64,000 nt of DNA from Helicobacter mustelae. Its GTDB lineage: Bacteria > Campylobacterota > Campylobacteria > Campylobacterales > Helicobacteraceae. The stretch lies in the NCBI RefSeq assembly GCF_900476215.1, contig NZ_LS483446.1:1512608-1576607 (forward strand), in the 5' to 3' direction. Shown in pieces: positions 45,414 to 54,300 of this stretch. Within the stretch, counting starts at the first letter, position 1; every line of letters begins with the position of its first letter. A model generated the notes under the pieces. It saw nothing but the letters and a program-made list of their open reading frames with translations. It did no database searches and was not told where the DNA came from. The position numbers were made by a program, and so were the translations under genes.

Positions 45414-46352
45414 TTAAATCCTTCCTTCTTGGAGTTTTGCTAGAGCTTCTTTGAGGGAAGCGGTATCAGAAATGCTTAGAGTCTCCTTTGTGCTTAGACG
45501 CTTGTTTAGACCTTTTAAAACATTTCCATTGCCAAACTCGATATAGCCATCAATTTCTGGATCAATCTTTTGGATGCTTTGCTTATAAAGCACAGGAGAG
45601 GTGAGCTGATGACTTAGGGCCTGCAGCGCATCGGGTCTCGTGCTATAGGCATCTGTAGTGGCATTAGAGATCACAGGCAGAGAGAAATTTGCTGCAAGTA
45701 TAGGCTGTAAGAGCGCCTGGAACTTGGCGCTCATACTCTCAAGCAAGGGACAATGGCTCGCAGTGGAAATGGGCAGCAATAGCGCCCTCTTTGACCCCAG
45801 CGCCTTGATGTGAGATTCTGCCTCTGTGAGATCTTTTTTGAGCCCAGCAAGCACCATCTGCCCCTCTCCATTGTAGTTGGCACACCAGATGCTTTTGCCT
45901 TCTTCGCGCATCCCTGCACAAAACTCCTCCAATGCACCATCTTCACAACCCACGATGACCATCATCCCAGCGTCCCTGCCTTCACAGGCTTCATGCATCA
46001 ATTTGCCACGCTGATGCGTGAGGGCAATCCCATCCTCAAAGCTCATGCCATGAGCAACGCAAACCGCGCTAATTTCCCCCAAAGAATGCCCAAGGGCCAA
46101 ATGCGCTAACAGGGGGGATTCTTGCTGCAATATGGCATGGGCAACCATGCTCACAAGAAAGATCGCAGGCTGGGTGAATTGCGTCTGATGGATGAGGTCA
46201 CTTTGCTCAAAGCAGAGCTTTTTCATATCGATTTGCAGAATATCGCTTGCCTTTTCAAAAAGCTCTTTGGCAGGGTCAAAATTGTCATAAAAATCCTTGC
46301 CCATGCCAATGGTCTGACTCCCCTGACCGGGAAAAATAAAGGCGTACTTCAT
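45414..46352 (-). CDS. fabD: Malonyl-CoA:acyl-carrier-protein transacylase
   Basis: A 312-residue enzyme loading malonyl onto ACP for fatty-acid synthesis. FPGQGSQ at the N-terminus, the nucleophile Ser in LGHSLGE, the active His in STASHCPLL and the C-terminal GNGNVLKGLNKR segment are diagnostic. First gene of the fabD-mtnN unit. Confidence 0.97.
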   Translation of the reverse strand: MKYAFIFPGQGSQTIGMGKDFYDNFDPAKELFEKASDILQIDMKKLCFEQSDLIHQTQFTQPAIFLVSMVAHAILQQESPLLAHLALGHSLGEISAVCVAHGMSFEDGIALTHQRGKLMHEACEGRDAGMMVIVGCEDGALEEFCAGMREEGKSIWCANYNGEGQMVLAGLKKDLTEAESHIKALGSKRALLLPISTASHCPLLESMSAKFQALLQPILAANFSLPVISNATTDAYSTRPDALQALSHQLTSPVLYKQSIQKIDPEIDGYIEFGNGNVLKGLNKRLSTKETLSISDTASLKEALAKLQEGRI

Positions 46353-46459
46353 ACAAAATTCCTTCAGTTTGATATTGTGATGGTGCTGGATTCTAACAAA
46401 GCTAGGATTAAATTTCTATAAAAACGGGATTTTTAAGTTAGTTTTTATCAAAAATCCTC

Positions 46460-46465
46460 TAAAAT
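46460..46465 (+). promoter_or_regulatory. tRNA-Ser promoter -10 element
   Basis: TAAAAT lies about 30 bases upstream of the mature tRNA 5' end, preceded by T-rich sequence. Confidence 0.4.
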
Positions 46466-46495
46466 GCCCACTCTAGTTCAAAGAAGCTAGGTTCT

Positions 46496-46586
46496 GGACA
46501 GGTGGGTGAGTTGGCTGAAACCACATCCCTGCTAAGGATGCGTAGCCGCAAGGTTACCGAGGGTTCGAATCCCTCCCTGTCCGCCA
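46496..46586 (+). tRNA. tRNA-Ser(GCU) with encoded CCA
   Basis: The 7-bp acceptor stem GGACAGG/CCTGTCC, D arm, anticodon stem CATCC/GGATG around loop CTGCTAA (anticodon GCT), long variable arm typical of serine tRNAs, and TTCGAAT T-loop are all in place. CCA is encoded at 46584-46586. It decodes AGC/AGU. Confidence 0.97.
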
Positions 46587-46806
46587 CTCCCCAATCACAC
46601 CATTTCCCCTCTTACCAAAATCACAACTTCTCTTTTCAACCACAAAATCGCAAAACCCTTCACAAACACAAGGCTTCTATCACAGCACCATGCAGACAAG
46701 GCAAACAACAACGCTCTAAGAGCTTTTCTCACACAATACAATGCTGGCTTTTGCATCAAAATCCCGCAATAAACAAACCTTGAGTTTAGGACATGGATGG
46801 ATTATA

Positions 46807-47223
46807 ATGACAAATAAATTTGATAAAAGCGATCGGAGAAAAATTGTGCAAGAGTTATTGAAATTAGCAGAAGAGCCATTAAAGAGCAAAATCAAAGACC
46901 TATATTTTTCCAAGTTTCATTATCATGGTGGCAAAATTGATTTTTGCATCACGAAAAATTTGAAGTTTTTAGGCGAAATTAATTTGCTTTGGGCAGAAGC
47001 CAAACAAGGTCAAAGCGATCACAAAGATTATCTTTTGGATGCATCGCTCTATGATATGAAGGAATTTTTTCAAGGCAGAGATGATAGGGGGCGGATGAAC
47101 CCTCCCAGCAAGGCAAAAGATGAGCATTATAAAAATTTGCTAAATGATTTAAATATGGCATTAAGGGTTTTGGCCAAAAAACTAGAGCCTAAAATTTATG
47201 AGTATGGTTTTCTAAAAGAATAG
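46807..47223 (+). pseudogene. Truncated type IIG restriction-modification N-terminal domain
   Basis: A 138-residue protein starting MTNKFDKSDRRKIVQELLKL. The region LYFSKFHYHGGKIDFCITK...FLGEINLLWAEAKQG resembles the N-terminal PD-(D/E)xK nuclease of large Eco57I/type IIG restriction-methyltransferase proteins of Campylobacter and Helicobacter (Asp, then Glu-x-Lys). Those enzymes exceed 1,000 residues; here the frame stops soon after, with an unrelated-looking acidic C-terminus. Probably a remnant or a stand-alone nuclease-like fragment. It sits 220 bases downstream of a tRNA-Ser, a common insertion site. ATG choice is supported by similarity only. Confidence 0.55.
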
Positions 47224-47424
47224 ATTTTGCTTGATCGCAACCTCTTGAAAAATCCCTCAGAAAATCCTAAGGCATAAAACCATCAAGGGCTCTAAAGGCA
47301 AAAGAACTCAATGCTAGAGCCCAAAATCATCAAGAATCAAAATCCCAAAAAATCCAAAATCTCCCCAGAAATCTCATGCTTTTTTCAATCCCAAACCCGC
47401 CCAAAATCCTAAAACATCGCAAGA

Positions 47425-48600
47425 TTAGAGGGCAGATTGCAAATCCCAAATAGGTAGAAAAATCCCCAGTGCGAGATAGAGCACCATTGCTGCCATCAAA
47501 ACCGTAGCAAAGGGCTCGATGGAGCGCAAAATCTTATCCATGATTTCCATGCCCTTTTTCTCATAATACTTTGCAATATGCAAAAATGCATGTTCAAGAT
47601 TCCCACTCTGCTCACCACTTGCAAGCAAGGCAGTGGAAATGGAATCTAGATATTTGTTCTGCGCGCTCACAACACTAAGACGACTCCCCTCTGTTAAACC
47701 TCTACACATTTGAGAAAAAGCATCCTGCAAGGCAGAATTATGCAGGGTCTCTAGACTTACTTGCAGGCCCTTTTGTAAATCCACTCCCGCATTTTGAAAA
47801 AAATAAAGCGATTGAAAAAAATTCTGCAGATACCTAGAGAGCAGTGCGTGACCAAAAAATGGGAGATCCAATATGCTTTGGTGGAAAAAAAGTCGCAACT
47901 TTTGGGATTTTTTTATGAAAATTCGCAAAATAAGCAGCAAAAAAGCCAAAAAAGACAGGGTAAAAATTCCATAATGAAACAAAAAATGCTCGAGATAAAT
48001 CAGGCTTTTTGTAGGAAAGGGCAGGGTTTTTTCACTAAAGAGTTTCTCAAATTCTGGGATGATGAGAATCACTGCGCAAAAAAATGTAACCACCACCCCC
48101 AAAAGTACGATAAACGGGTAAAAAAGAGCTTTTTTTAGGCGCTTGTTAAATTCATGTTTTTGCCCCAGATCTTTTGCAATGAGCAAAAAATTCTCTTGCA
48201 GCCTTCCTGTCTTGCTTCCCACTTCTAGCAGGGCATAGTGCAAAGGGGTGAGCAATTGCCCAAATGCCTCAAAACTTTGGGGCAGCGTCTTTCCTTCTTG
48301 CAGGCCATCTTTTGTCTGCAAAAGCAAACCCTGCAAATGAGGATGCGAGATATTTGCACAATGCTGCAAGATCTCATCTAATGGCAGGGAGCTTTGCAAA
48401 AGCAAAGAAATCTGCTCAAAGCATGCAATAAGCTCTTCTTTGGGGCTTTTTGAGCGCCAAAAGCTTTGCTGCAATGTGATGGAAATAGGTGTGATCTGGA
48501 TTTTTTGGGCCTTTTGCTCTGCTTCTGTGAGATTTTTGGCAGAGAGGGTGGTGGAGATGGGATGGGCATTTTTGATACCCTTGATACGATAACGCGGCAT
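47425..48600 (-). CDS. ctsF: GspF/PilC-like inner-membrane platform protein (CtsF-like)
   Basis: A 391-residue protein with two duplicated T2SSF domains (about residues 55-180 and 255-380), each followed by strong TM segments (YPFIVLLGVVVTFFCAVILIIP; EPFATVLMAAMVLYLALGIF). KLQ-type features include LEVGSKTGRLQENF and ALLASGEQSGNLEHAF. It is the platform protein through which the ATPase drives pseudopilus assembly. Last gene of the 53.4-47.4 kb operon, 43 bases after the ATPase gene. Confidence 0.9.
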   Translation of the reverse strand: MPRYRIKGIKNAHPISTTLSAKNLTEAEQKAQKIQITPISITLQQSFWRSKSPKEELIACFEQISLLLQSSLPLDEILQHCANISHPHLQGLLLQTKDGLQEGKTLPQSFEAFGQLLTPLHYALLEVGSKTGRLQENFLLIAKDLGQKHEFNKRLKKALFYPFIVLLGVVVTFFCAVILIIPEFEKLFSEKTLPFPTKSLIYLEHFLFHYGIFTLSFLAFLLLILRIFIKKSQKLRLFFHQSILDLPFFGHALLSRYLQNFFQSLYFFQNAGVDLQKGLQVSLETLHNSALQDAFSQMCRGLTEGSRLSVVSAQNKYLDSISTALLASGEQSGNLEHAFLHIAKYYEKKGMEIMDKILRSIEPFATVLMAAMVLYLALGIFLPIWDLQSAL

Positions 48601-48643
48601 TTAGGCTCCTTGCAAGCAATAGAAAGTAAATGTGCCCTGCATT

Positions 48644-49951
48644 TTATTCCTTATGCACAATCCTGCCCTCAGCAATTTTTCGCATGAGGTTTTGCTCCAG
48701 ACTCTCAAATCCACTCTGCTCCAAATATTCTTGCAAACAATCTTGTAAAACTGCCTTTTTGACCATAGAGTCAAAAGCCAAAATCTCTGTGACCACCTCC
48801 CTGCCAAAAATCCCCTGCATATTGCAATGCTCACAGCCACCACCCTGACAATGTTGGCAGGGGCTTTTATAAAGACGCTGCGCTAAAATAAGCAGCAAAG
48901 AAGCCAAAATATCCTGCTTTGCCATTCCCATATTCTGCAGTCTTTGCAGCGCACTTTGACAGTCATTGCTATGCAAAGTAGCCAATACCAAATGCCCCGT
49001 AAGCGCTGCACCAAAGGCAAGCTCCAGGGTAATCTGGTCGCGAATCTCTCCTACTACTATGATGTCTGGGTCATGGCGCAATATGGCACGCAGAGCCTCT
49101 TGGAAATCAAATTCGCTAGAAATCTTTACCTGCGTGGCAAAAGGCATTTGATGCTCTGGGGGATCTTCTAGAGTGATGATTTTCTTGTGCTCATTTTGCA
49201 GGGATTGCAAAATCGCATAGAGTGTGGTGCTTTTCCCACTACCCGTAGCGCCTACCACGAGTAAAATCCCATAGGGGATTTTTAGGGTCTGCTGCAAAAT
49301 TTTGAGATGAGAGGGCGTGAAATGCAAAGACTCTAGGCTGCGATTGTTTTTGTTTTTGTAGAGAATGCGCAGCACCAAAGATTCTCCATTATAAAGCGGG
49401 ATAGCAGAGACCCTGCAGTCATATTCTCTCTCTTGGATTCTTGTGGCATAGCGCCCATCTTGGGCTTGCTTGATGTCTGTGATATTGAGCCTAGAATCTA
49501 GCTTAATCTTAGAGCAAAGCGCACGGAAAACCTCCTCTTCAAAATAGCTCACAATCTCCAAATCCCCATGGACCCTGAAGCGCAAAACCCCACCAATGCC
49601 CAGATCTTTGATATGAAAACTCTCCAAATGAATATCACTAGTCTCTAGCAACACAGCCTCTTGCAAAATCAAAGAAAAAAGCCCGCCAATGTTGTTTTTG
49701 ATATGGGCCTGCTTTTCTTGAAAATCAAAATATTTGCTAAATTGAAAAAATTCCGCCCTGCTAAGAGGCAAGATCTTTGGGATTTCCTCAAAATAGGGCT
49801 TGCAAATCTCTTGCAAAAGGGGGATGGGCAAGGGATTTTTGCTGGCAATGCAGGGGGTAAAATCGCTATCTAAGAGCAAAAGCGCTTGGTATTTTTGACA
49901 GAAATGCTTACCAAAAATTTTGAGATTTTGAGGGTGAGAGAAATATCTCAT
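48644..49951 (-). CDS. ctsE: GspE/PilB-like secretion/uptake ATPase (CtsE-like)
   Basis: A 435-residue hexameric ATPase. Walker A GATGSGKSTTLY, Asp box (ITLEDPPEHQ), Walker B with VVGEIRD, and the His box (VLATLHSND) are intact. A C-terminal zinc motif CQHCQGGGCEHC is typical of T2SS/T4P extension ATPases. It is shorter than many GspE proteins, lacking part of the N-terminal N1 domain. The ATG overlaps the upstream TPR-protein gene by 4 bases. Confidence 0.93.
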   Translation of the reverse strand: MRYFSHPQNLKIFGKHFCQKYQALLLLDSDFTPCIASKNPLPIPLLQEICKPYFEEIPKILPLSRAEFFQFSKYFDFQEKQAHIKNNIGGLFSLILQEAVLLETSDIHLESFHIKDLGIGGVLRFRVHGDLEIVSYFEEEVFRALCSKIKLDSRLNITDIKQAQDGRYATRIQEREYDCRVSAIPLYNGESLVLRILYKNKNNRSLESLHFTPSHLKILQQTLKIPYGILLVVGATGSGKSTTLYAILQSLQNEHKKIITLEDPPEHQMPFATQVKISSEFDFQEALRAILRHDPDIIVVGEIRDQITLELAFGAALTGHLVLATLHSNDCQSALQRLQNMGMAKQDILASLLLILAQRLYKSPCQHCQGGGCEHCNMQGIFGREVVTEILAFDSMVKKAVLQDCLQEYLEQSGFESLEQNLMRKIAEGRIVHKE

Positions 49952-50361
49952 GGAAGAGCCAAATGGTGTTTTTTATAATAGGTCAAAATCTCTAGGGCTT
50001 GGGATTTATAACCCATTGCATGCAAAATCTTGGCATACAAAATCCATACATCTTTTTCCTCTGGAGCAAATTCATAGGCCCGATATGCCCAAATTAACGC
50101 AGATTCATAGTTTTTTTCTTTGTATTTTTCTTCTGCGATGCGCAGTGCACTCTCAAAGCTTAGCGCTCCTGCTACCTTGCTATCCAAAAATCCCCTAGGC
50201 ATAGGCAATTTGCCCTCACGCAATACATAGGGCTTAGGTGAATCCATGGGATTTATGAGGCTCTCTTTTGGCAAATGAATCTTGTCAAAAAATACAAAAA
50301 TCCCAAAGAAAATAGGCAGAGCAAAAAGGGGTAGTAAAATCTTTAGTGGCATGTTTTTCAT
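49948..50361 (-). CDS. Bitopic membrane protein with TPR-like repeat, part of the uptake operon
   Basis: A 137-residue protein: short cytoplasmic start, one TM helix (ILLPLFALPIFFGIFVFF, about residues 8-25), then a soluble part with TPR-like helices (EKYKEKNYESALIWAYRAYEF, DVWILYAKILHAMGYKSQALEIL). Overlaps the secretin gene and the ATPase gene by 4 bases each (ATGA), so it is bound to their expression. In the Campylobacter cts cluster a small membrane protein (CtsX or CtsP) occupies a similar place; which one, if any, is unclear. Confidence 0.7.
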   Translation of the reverse strand: MKNMPLKILLPLFALPIFFGIFVFFDKIHLPKESLINPMDSPKPYVLREGKLPMPRGFLDSKVAGALSFESALRIAEEKYKEKNYESALIWAYRAYEFAPEEKDVWILYAKILHAMGYKSQALEILTYYKKHHLALP

Positions 50362-51812
50362 GGGAGGGGGATGATTCTTGGTGTGATGATAATCACCATT
50401 TCTTGCACATGATTGACATCCTGGGAATAAGAAAAAAGATATTTCAGCAAAGGAATATGTCCTAACAAGGGGATTTTTCTATCTTCTTTGGAATAGGTTT
50501 TGGAAATCAATCCTCCAAGAATAACCCTTTGATTATTCTTCAATCGCACAATGGAAGAAATTTGGTTAGTGGAGAGATTTGGCGGAGAGGGCAATGCCTC
50601 GACTTTGTTTTCGATTTTTTTGTTTTTTGTGGAGGTGATGGAGGGGTTGATTTTGAGGATGATGTTATCTTCCTTGATGCTTGGGGTGATATCTAGCAAA
50701 ATGCCCGCAAAGATGCTGGGATATTGCTGGCGGGTGTTTTGTAGTGTGGTGGAAGTGTTGCTGGTTTGAAAGATCGAGCTTTGGGTGTAGCGGATAATAT
50801 TCCCCACAGAAATGAGGGCGGGCTGATTATTGAGCGTAAGGATCTTTGGATTGCTGATGCTCTGCACGCTGCCATACTCCTCAAGAAACTCCACAATCTT
50901 GCCAATGCTCAAATCTTGAGGGAAGATATTAAAGCCATAGGACATGCCCGATCCGCTGATATTTACCAGCGGGGCATTGCTCTTTTGAATACCCAATTGA
51001 TAAAATTGCCCCCAATCCACACCTGTGGTATTGACATTTTTATGACTGACGGTAAGAATCTGCACATCAATCAAAACCTGCGTGCCAATGCCCTCGCTCA
51101 ATGCCTGGATATAGCGCGTAGCTCTTTTGATCTGAGAGGGAGTGGCAGTGATGGTGATAAAACCAGAACTTTTGTTAATAGTGATGGGTTGATAGCCCTC
51201 TGATGGAAAATGCTTATCTGCCTCTGTAAAGATAATTTGATGCAATTCCGTCTCCAAAGCACCCCAAAAATCTAGCACATCCAAGGAGGCGATTTTGCTG
51301 CCGCTGCGATTGGTGAAATTTCCTTGTTGTTGATTGAGTTGCAAAAGATTTTGGGATGGAGTGAGATATTCATTCATCATCTGCATGCCCGTGGGGATGG
51401 GATATTGCTCGCGATTGTCTTGAGAAAAAATCACATTGGTGCTGCTCTCTGCCACGCGAGAGGTGGCGATATAATGCAAGAAAAAGGTCTTTGTCTCTAG
51501 GCTTTTGATTTTGATGCTATCATCCTCAAAAACATAACTCAAATCCAGTGCCTCAAAACCTGTTTTTAGGATTTTATTTAGGCTTGCTTGGTGGAAATTA
51601 AGCAAAAGATTTTTTTACTCCAAAATAGAATTGACTGCATCATCTTGATAAATCAAGCTTAGCATACATTCTTTTGCAAGCGTTTCTAAGACCTCTTTGA
51701 AACTGCTTTTATGACTGATGCTAAGATTGAATTTCTTCTCTTCGCAGAGATTTTTGCCAAAGGCAAACATACAAAAAAGCAAAAACGTTTTTAGAATTCT
51801 TTTTGCATCCAT
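50358..51812 (-). pseudogene. ctsD: Secretin (GspD/PilQ/CtsD-like) interrupted by an in-frame TAA
   Basis: The intact reading would be 484 residues: signal peptide (MDAKRILKTFLLFCMFAFG), an STN/N0-like domain, N1-like domain, and a C-terminal secretin domain with VDVQILTVSHKN-like start, VQSISNPKILTLNNQPALISVGN and the closing VRLKNNQRVILGGLISK segment. Codon 66 is TAA (51617-51615), immediately followed by A residues. The same frame continues without shift as KNLLLNFHQASLNKIL, completing the STN pattern. A ribosome could only restart at TTG 51605, giving a 415-residue product without a signal peptide. Either a recent nonsense mutation, a sequencing error, or an unusual recoding event. Confidence 0.85.
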
Positions 51813-51814
51813 CC

Positions 51815-52441
51815 TCAAAACCTCAGAGAAAACACAAACCCTTGAGGATCTTGTAAAACAAGGGAATGAGTGGTGATTTTTTGGATCAAAAATCCTTGGA
51901 TATCCTCTCCCTGCGCATACCATTTTTGGTTAATTTTGGCGCGATGATTCAAAATCATGCGAAGCACAAGACGCGGCGTAGTGAAAAATAGGGCATCCTG
52001 AAATGCGAGGGGCTTGATTTGGCGATTTTTGGATAGGGAGGGTTTTTGCTGCAGGGACATGGAATAACGAACACCCCCAGAATGAGGGAACAAAGACACA
52101 TCCCAGATGAAAAGGGAGCTATTTTGCTCTAGCTCATAGAGCCAGTGCATAAAAGAATCCAAAGAAGCCACCCCACTAAATTCAAAAGTATCTCCCTCTT
52201 TTTTCACGACCCCAGCATGCAGGCTCACAGGAGGAGTCATGGGAGCAAGATCAGTGAGCTTTGGGAGATGATGCAGAGATTTTTCTCTAGCCATAAGCTC
52301 TTGATAGCGCAAAAACGCGTCATGAAAATACAAAAAATGGCCAGCAATGCCAAGAGAAAAGAGCAAAAACAGCATCCAAAAACCCTTTTCTTTGCGCGAT
52401 TTTGCTCGCCAATATCTCTCCAAAAACTCCCAGGAACGCAT
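51815..52441 (-). CDS. PilO/PilP- or GspM/GspC-like bitopic assembly protein (CtsR-like)
   Basis: A 208-residue protein with one TM helix (FWMLFLLFSLGIAGHFLYF, about residues 21-39), a PilO/GspM-like middle part (FEFSGVASLDSFMHWLYELE) and a C-terminal stretch LNHRAKINQKWYAQGEDI followed by LVLQDPQGFVFSL. That pattern is like the PilP/GspC homology region that contacts secretins. The ATG at 52441 overlaps the previous stop (TGATG); a TTG nine codons upstream is less likely. The secretin gene begins 2 bases downstream. Confidence 0.7.
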   Translation of the reverse strand: MRSWEFLERYWRAKSRKEKGFWMLFLLFSLGIAGHFLYFHDAFLRYQELMAREKSLHHLPKLTDLAPMTPPVSLHAGVVKKEGDTFEFSGVASLDSFMHWLYELEQNSSLFIWDVSLFPHSGGVRYSMSLQQKPSLSKNRQIKPLAFQDALFFTTPRLVLRMILNHRAKINQKWYAQGEDIQGFLIQKITTHSLVLQDPQGFVFSLRF

Positions 52442-53379
52442 CAGCTTTGCCAAAAGGCCTTTGTGCAACGGTAGGGAAAATGTGAAGAAACATCCTCAAA
52501 ATCACCCTCATGCAAAAGAGGGGATTTTGCCCATTGTATGAGGTGCTTGGATTTCCTAGCACAGGCCTTGGCAAAGACAAAAATCTGATCTTCTTTTGAG
52601 CGCAAAGAAAGCTCTTCAAAATGCACTCCCAATTCTTCTGCGCTTGCTAGCAGGGATCCTAAAATCTCATATCTGGATTGATAATGAGATGTCGCGCTCA
52701 AGGGGGCAATCTGCTCTTGCAAGGAATCTAGTCTTTTTTGCAGCATAAAGAGATAAAGCTCCACCCCAATACCCAAAAAAACTATAAAAGAAGCAAGACC
52801 CAAAAAGATCCCGCTAATCCCAGCAAGACTGGATGTAAAAAACTTTTTTTGTGCAGGGAAAAATAACCCGGGATTGTTTTGGCAATGCAAAAAAAGCTGG
52901 TTTATCAATGAGGAATCTAAAATTTCAAAGGGATATTCCAAGAGATTTTGATAATCCTTGGTGGCATAGATTTGATGGAGTGCTAGGGGATGGTGGGCTT
53001 TGAGAGTTTCCAGCGCGCCAAGGAATTCAGAAATATTTTGATAGGGTTGAAAATCAATCATTTTGCCTGCATCTAGCACCACTAAGCAACGATCTAGACA
53101 AAACAATAGCGGGCCATCTTTTTGTATCCCAAATGGCAAAAATAGCTCAGGAATCCTAGGCTCTAGAGCAGTCGGAGTCACAAGCAACAAGATCCCATCC
53201 TCTGCGACCCTCTGGCATAAAAATTGTTTTTGATAGCAATCTTCTAGGAGATGCCTTTGCATACAAAAAGCAAGCAAAGCATCCATATCAATCTCCCCAT
53301 CAAAAGCAGGGGCAAAATCCTTTTTTTTGATGAGAATGGTGTGATATTGAGAATTCTTGAGAATAGAAGAATTTTTCAT
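52441..53379 (-). CDS. GspL/PilM-PilN-like inner-membrane assembly protein, first gene of the uptake operon
   Basis: A 312-residue protein with a cytoplasmic N-terminal ~200 residues, one TM helix (GIFLGLASFIVFLGIGVELYLF, about residues 196-217), a short coiled coil (LQKRLDSLQEQIAPL) and a periplasmic alpha/beta tail. This is the layout of GspL or a PilM-PilN fusion, linking the ATPase to the periplasmic parts. Actin-like motifs in the N-terminal region are not evident by eye. A minus-strand TATGAT (53438-53433) may be the operon promoter. Confidence 0.65.
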   Translation of the reverse strand: MKNSSILKNSQYHTILIKKKDFAPAFDGEIDMDALLAFCMQRHLLEDCYQKQFLCQRVAEDGILLLVTPTALEPRIPELFLPFGIQKDGPLLFCLDRCLVVLDAGKMIDFQPYQNISEFLGALETLKAHHPLALHQIYATKDYQNLLEYPFEILDSSLINQLFLHCQNNPGLFFPAQKKFFTSSLAGISGIFLGLASFIVFLGIGVELYLFMLQKRLDSLQEQIAPLSATSHYQSRYEILGSLLASAEELGVHFEELSLRSKEDQIFVFAKACARKSKHLIQWAKSPLLHEGDFEDVSSHFPYRCTKAFWQS

Positions 53380-53614
53380 TGTGATGAGATTCTCCAAATT
53401 TTTGCGATTTTGCTTTAGCGACTTGAATTTCTATCATACAAAAAATCCCCTCGTAATGCAAAGATTCTCACAAGATTCTTCCTGATAATGCGAATGAATT
53501 TCTACAATTTCATAGAGAATGCGAGTTTTATAGATTTTTATGGCGGACAATGCGAGGGGCATTGGTCCTATAGCATGGGGTTTTTTCTCATAATCTACAT
53601 TGAAATGATAAAAA

Positions 53615-53644
53615 TATTCTTATTTTCATTCAAAAATAAGAATA
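53615..53644. promoter_or_regulatory. 12-bp perfect inverted repeat upstream of ferritin (candidate Fur operator)
   Basis: TATTCTTATTTT (53615-53626) and AAAATAAGAATA (53633-53644) are exact inverted copies around CATTCA. The repeat lies at about -60 to -31 relative to the expected start of the ferritin transcript. H. pylori pfr is repressed by apo-Fur, so an operator here is expected. A reversed match to the apo-Fur pattern TCATT-N10-TT also occurs just upstream (53592-53608), though such a short pattern can arise by chance. Confidence 0.55.
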
Positions 53645-53662
53645 CATTTACTGTTTTTTATT

Positions 53663-53668
53663 TATAAT
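53663..53668 (+). promoter_or_regulatory. Ferritin promoter -10 element
   Basis: TATAAT 46 bases before the ferritin ATG, followed by a leader ending in TTAAGGAGT, a strong ribosome site. Confidence 0.65.
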
Positions 53669-53714
53669 CAGCCTTGCAAATTCATTGTTGCAACTTTAAA
53701 TTAAGGAGTTTGAA

Positions 53715-54215
53715 ATGTTAAGTAAAGAAGTCGTAAAAATGCTCAATCAACAAATTGTAAAAGAAATGTATGCAGCAAATCTCTATCTCTCCATGAGCTC
53801 TTGGTGCTATGAAAAAAGTTTTGATGGCGCGGGAGGATTTTTGTTCAATCATGCAGGACAAGAAAGCGATCATGCAAAAAAACTCATCACCTACCTCAAT
53901 GAAACAGATTCCAAAGTAGAGCTTGAAGCCATCCCCGCTCCAACCAATGAATTCAAGAGCCTTTTGCAGGTATTTGAAGCCACTTATGAACATGAGAAAC
54001 AAATCACCAAATCCATCAATGAACTTGTAGATCACATGCTCGCACACAAGGATTATGCGACTTTCAATTTCTTGCAATGGTATGTAGCCGAGCAACACGA
54101 AGAAGAAGCGCTATTCCGCGACATCGTAAACAAGCTTACCATGGTTGGCGACAATGGCAATGGACTCTATTTGATCGATCAGTATCTCAAGGGCATTGCC
54201 TCTTCTGAGAAATAA
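53715..54215 (+). CDS. ftnA: Non-haem bacterial ferritin
   Basis: A 166-residue, 24-subunit-cage iron store (Pfr in H. pylori). Ferroxidase-centre residues are visible: Glu17 (IVKEMYAANLYL), Glu50 and His53 (AGQESDHAKKL), Glu94 (EHEKQI), Gln127 and Glu130 (AEQHEEEALF). No Met haem ligand of bacterioferritin occurs in the expected place. Single-gene unit with its own promoter and inverted-repeat operator; CCCCTC/GAGGGG hairpin (54228-54244) follows. Confidence 0.96.
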   Translation: MLSKEVVKMLNQQIVKEMYAANLYLSMSSWCYEKSFDGAGGFLFNHAGQESDHAKKLITYLNETDSKVELEAIPAPTNEFKSLLQVFEATYEHEKQITKSINELVDHMLAHKDYATFNFLQWYVAEQHEEEALFRDIVNKLTMVGDNGNGLYLIDQYLKGIASSEK

Positions 54216-54300
54216 TCTCTTTTTGCTCCCCTCTCTATGAGGGGGCACACAGAGGCTCTTCACAAAATTGTTGTAAAATCCTTGGCAAAAAAGGATTTTT

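Larger units (their letters stand above)
53380..53714. other. Divergent control region between the uptake operon and ferritin
   Basis: 335 bases. It holds a possible minus-strand -10 (TATGAT, 53438-53433) for the uptake operon, the ferritin inverted repeat and TATAAT, and nothing that looks like a gene. Confidence 0.5.

Noticed and set aside
46803..46808. TATAAT overlapping the start codon of the restriction-enzyme fragment
   Set aside because: A promoter there would start transcription inside the coding region; it is taken as chance or as a sign of a decayed gene.
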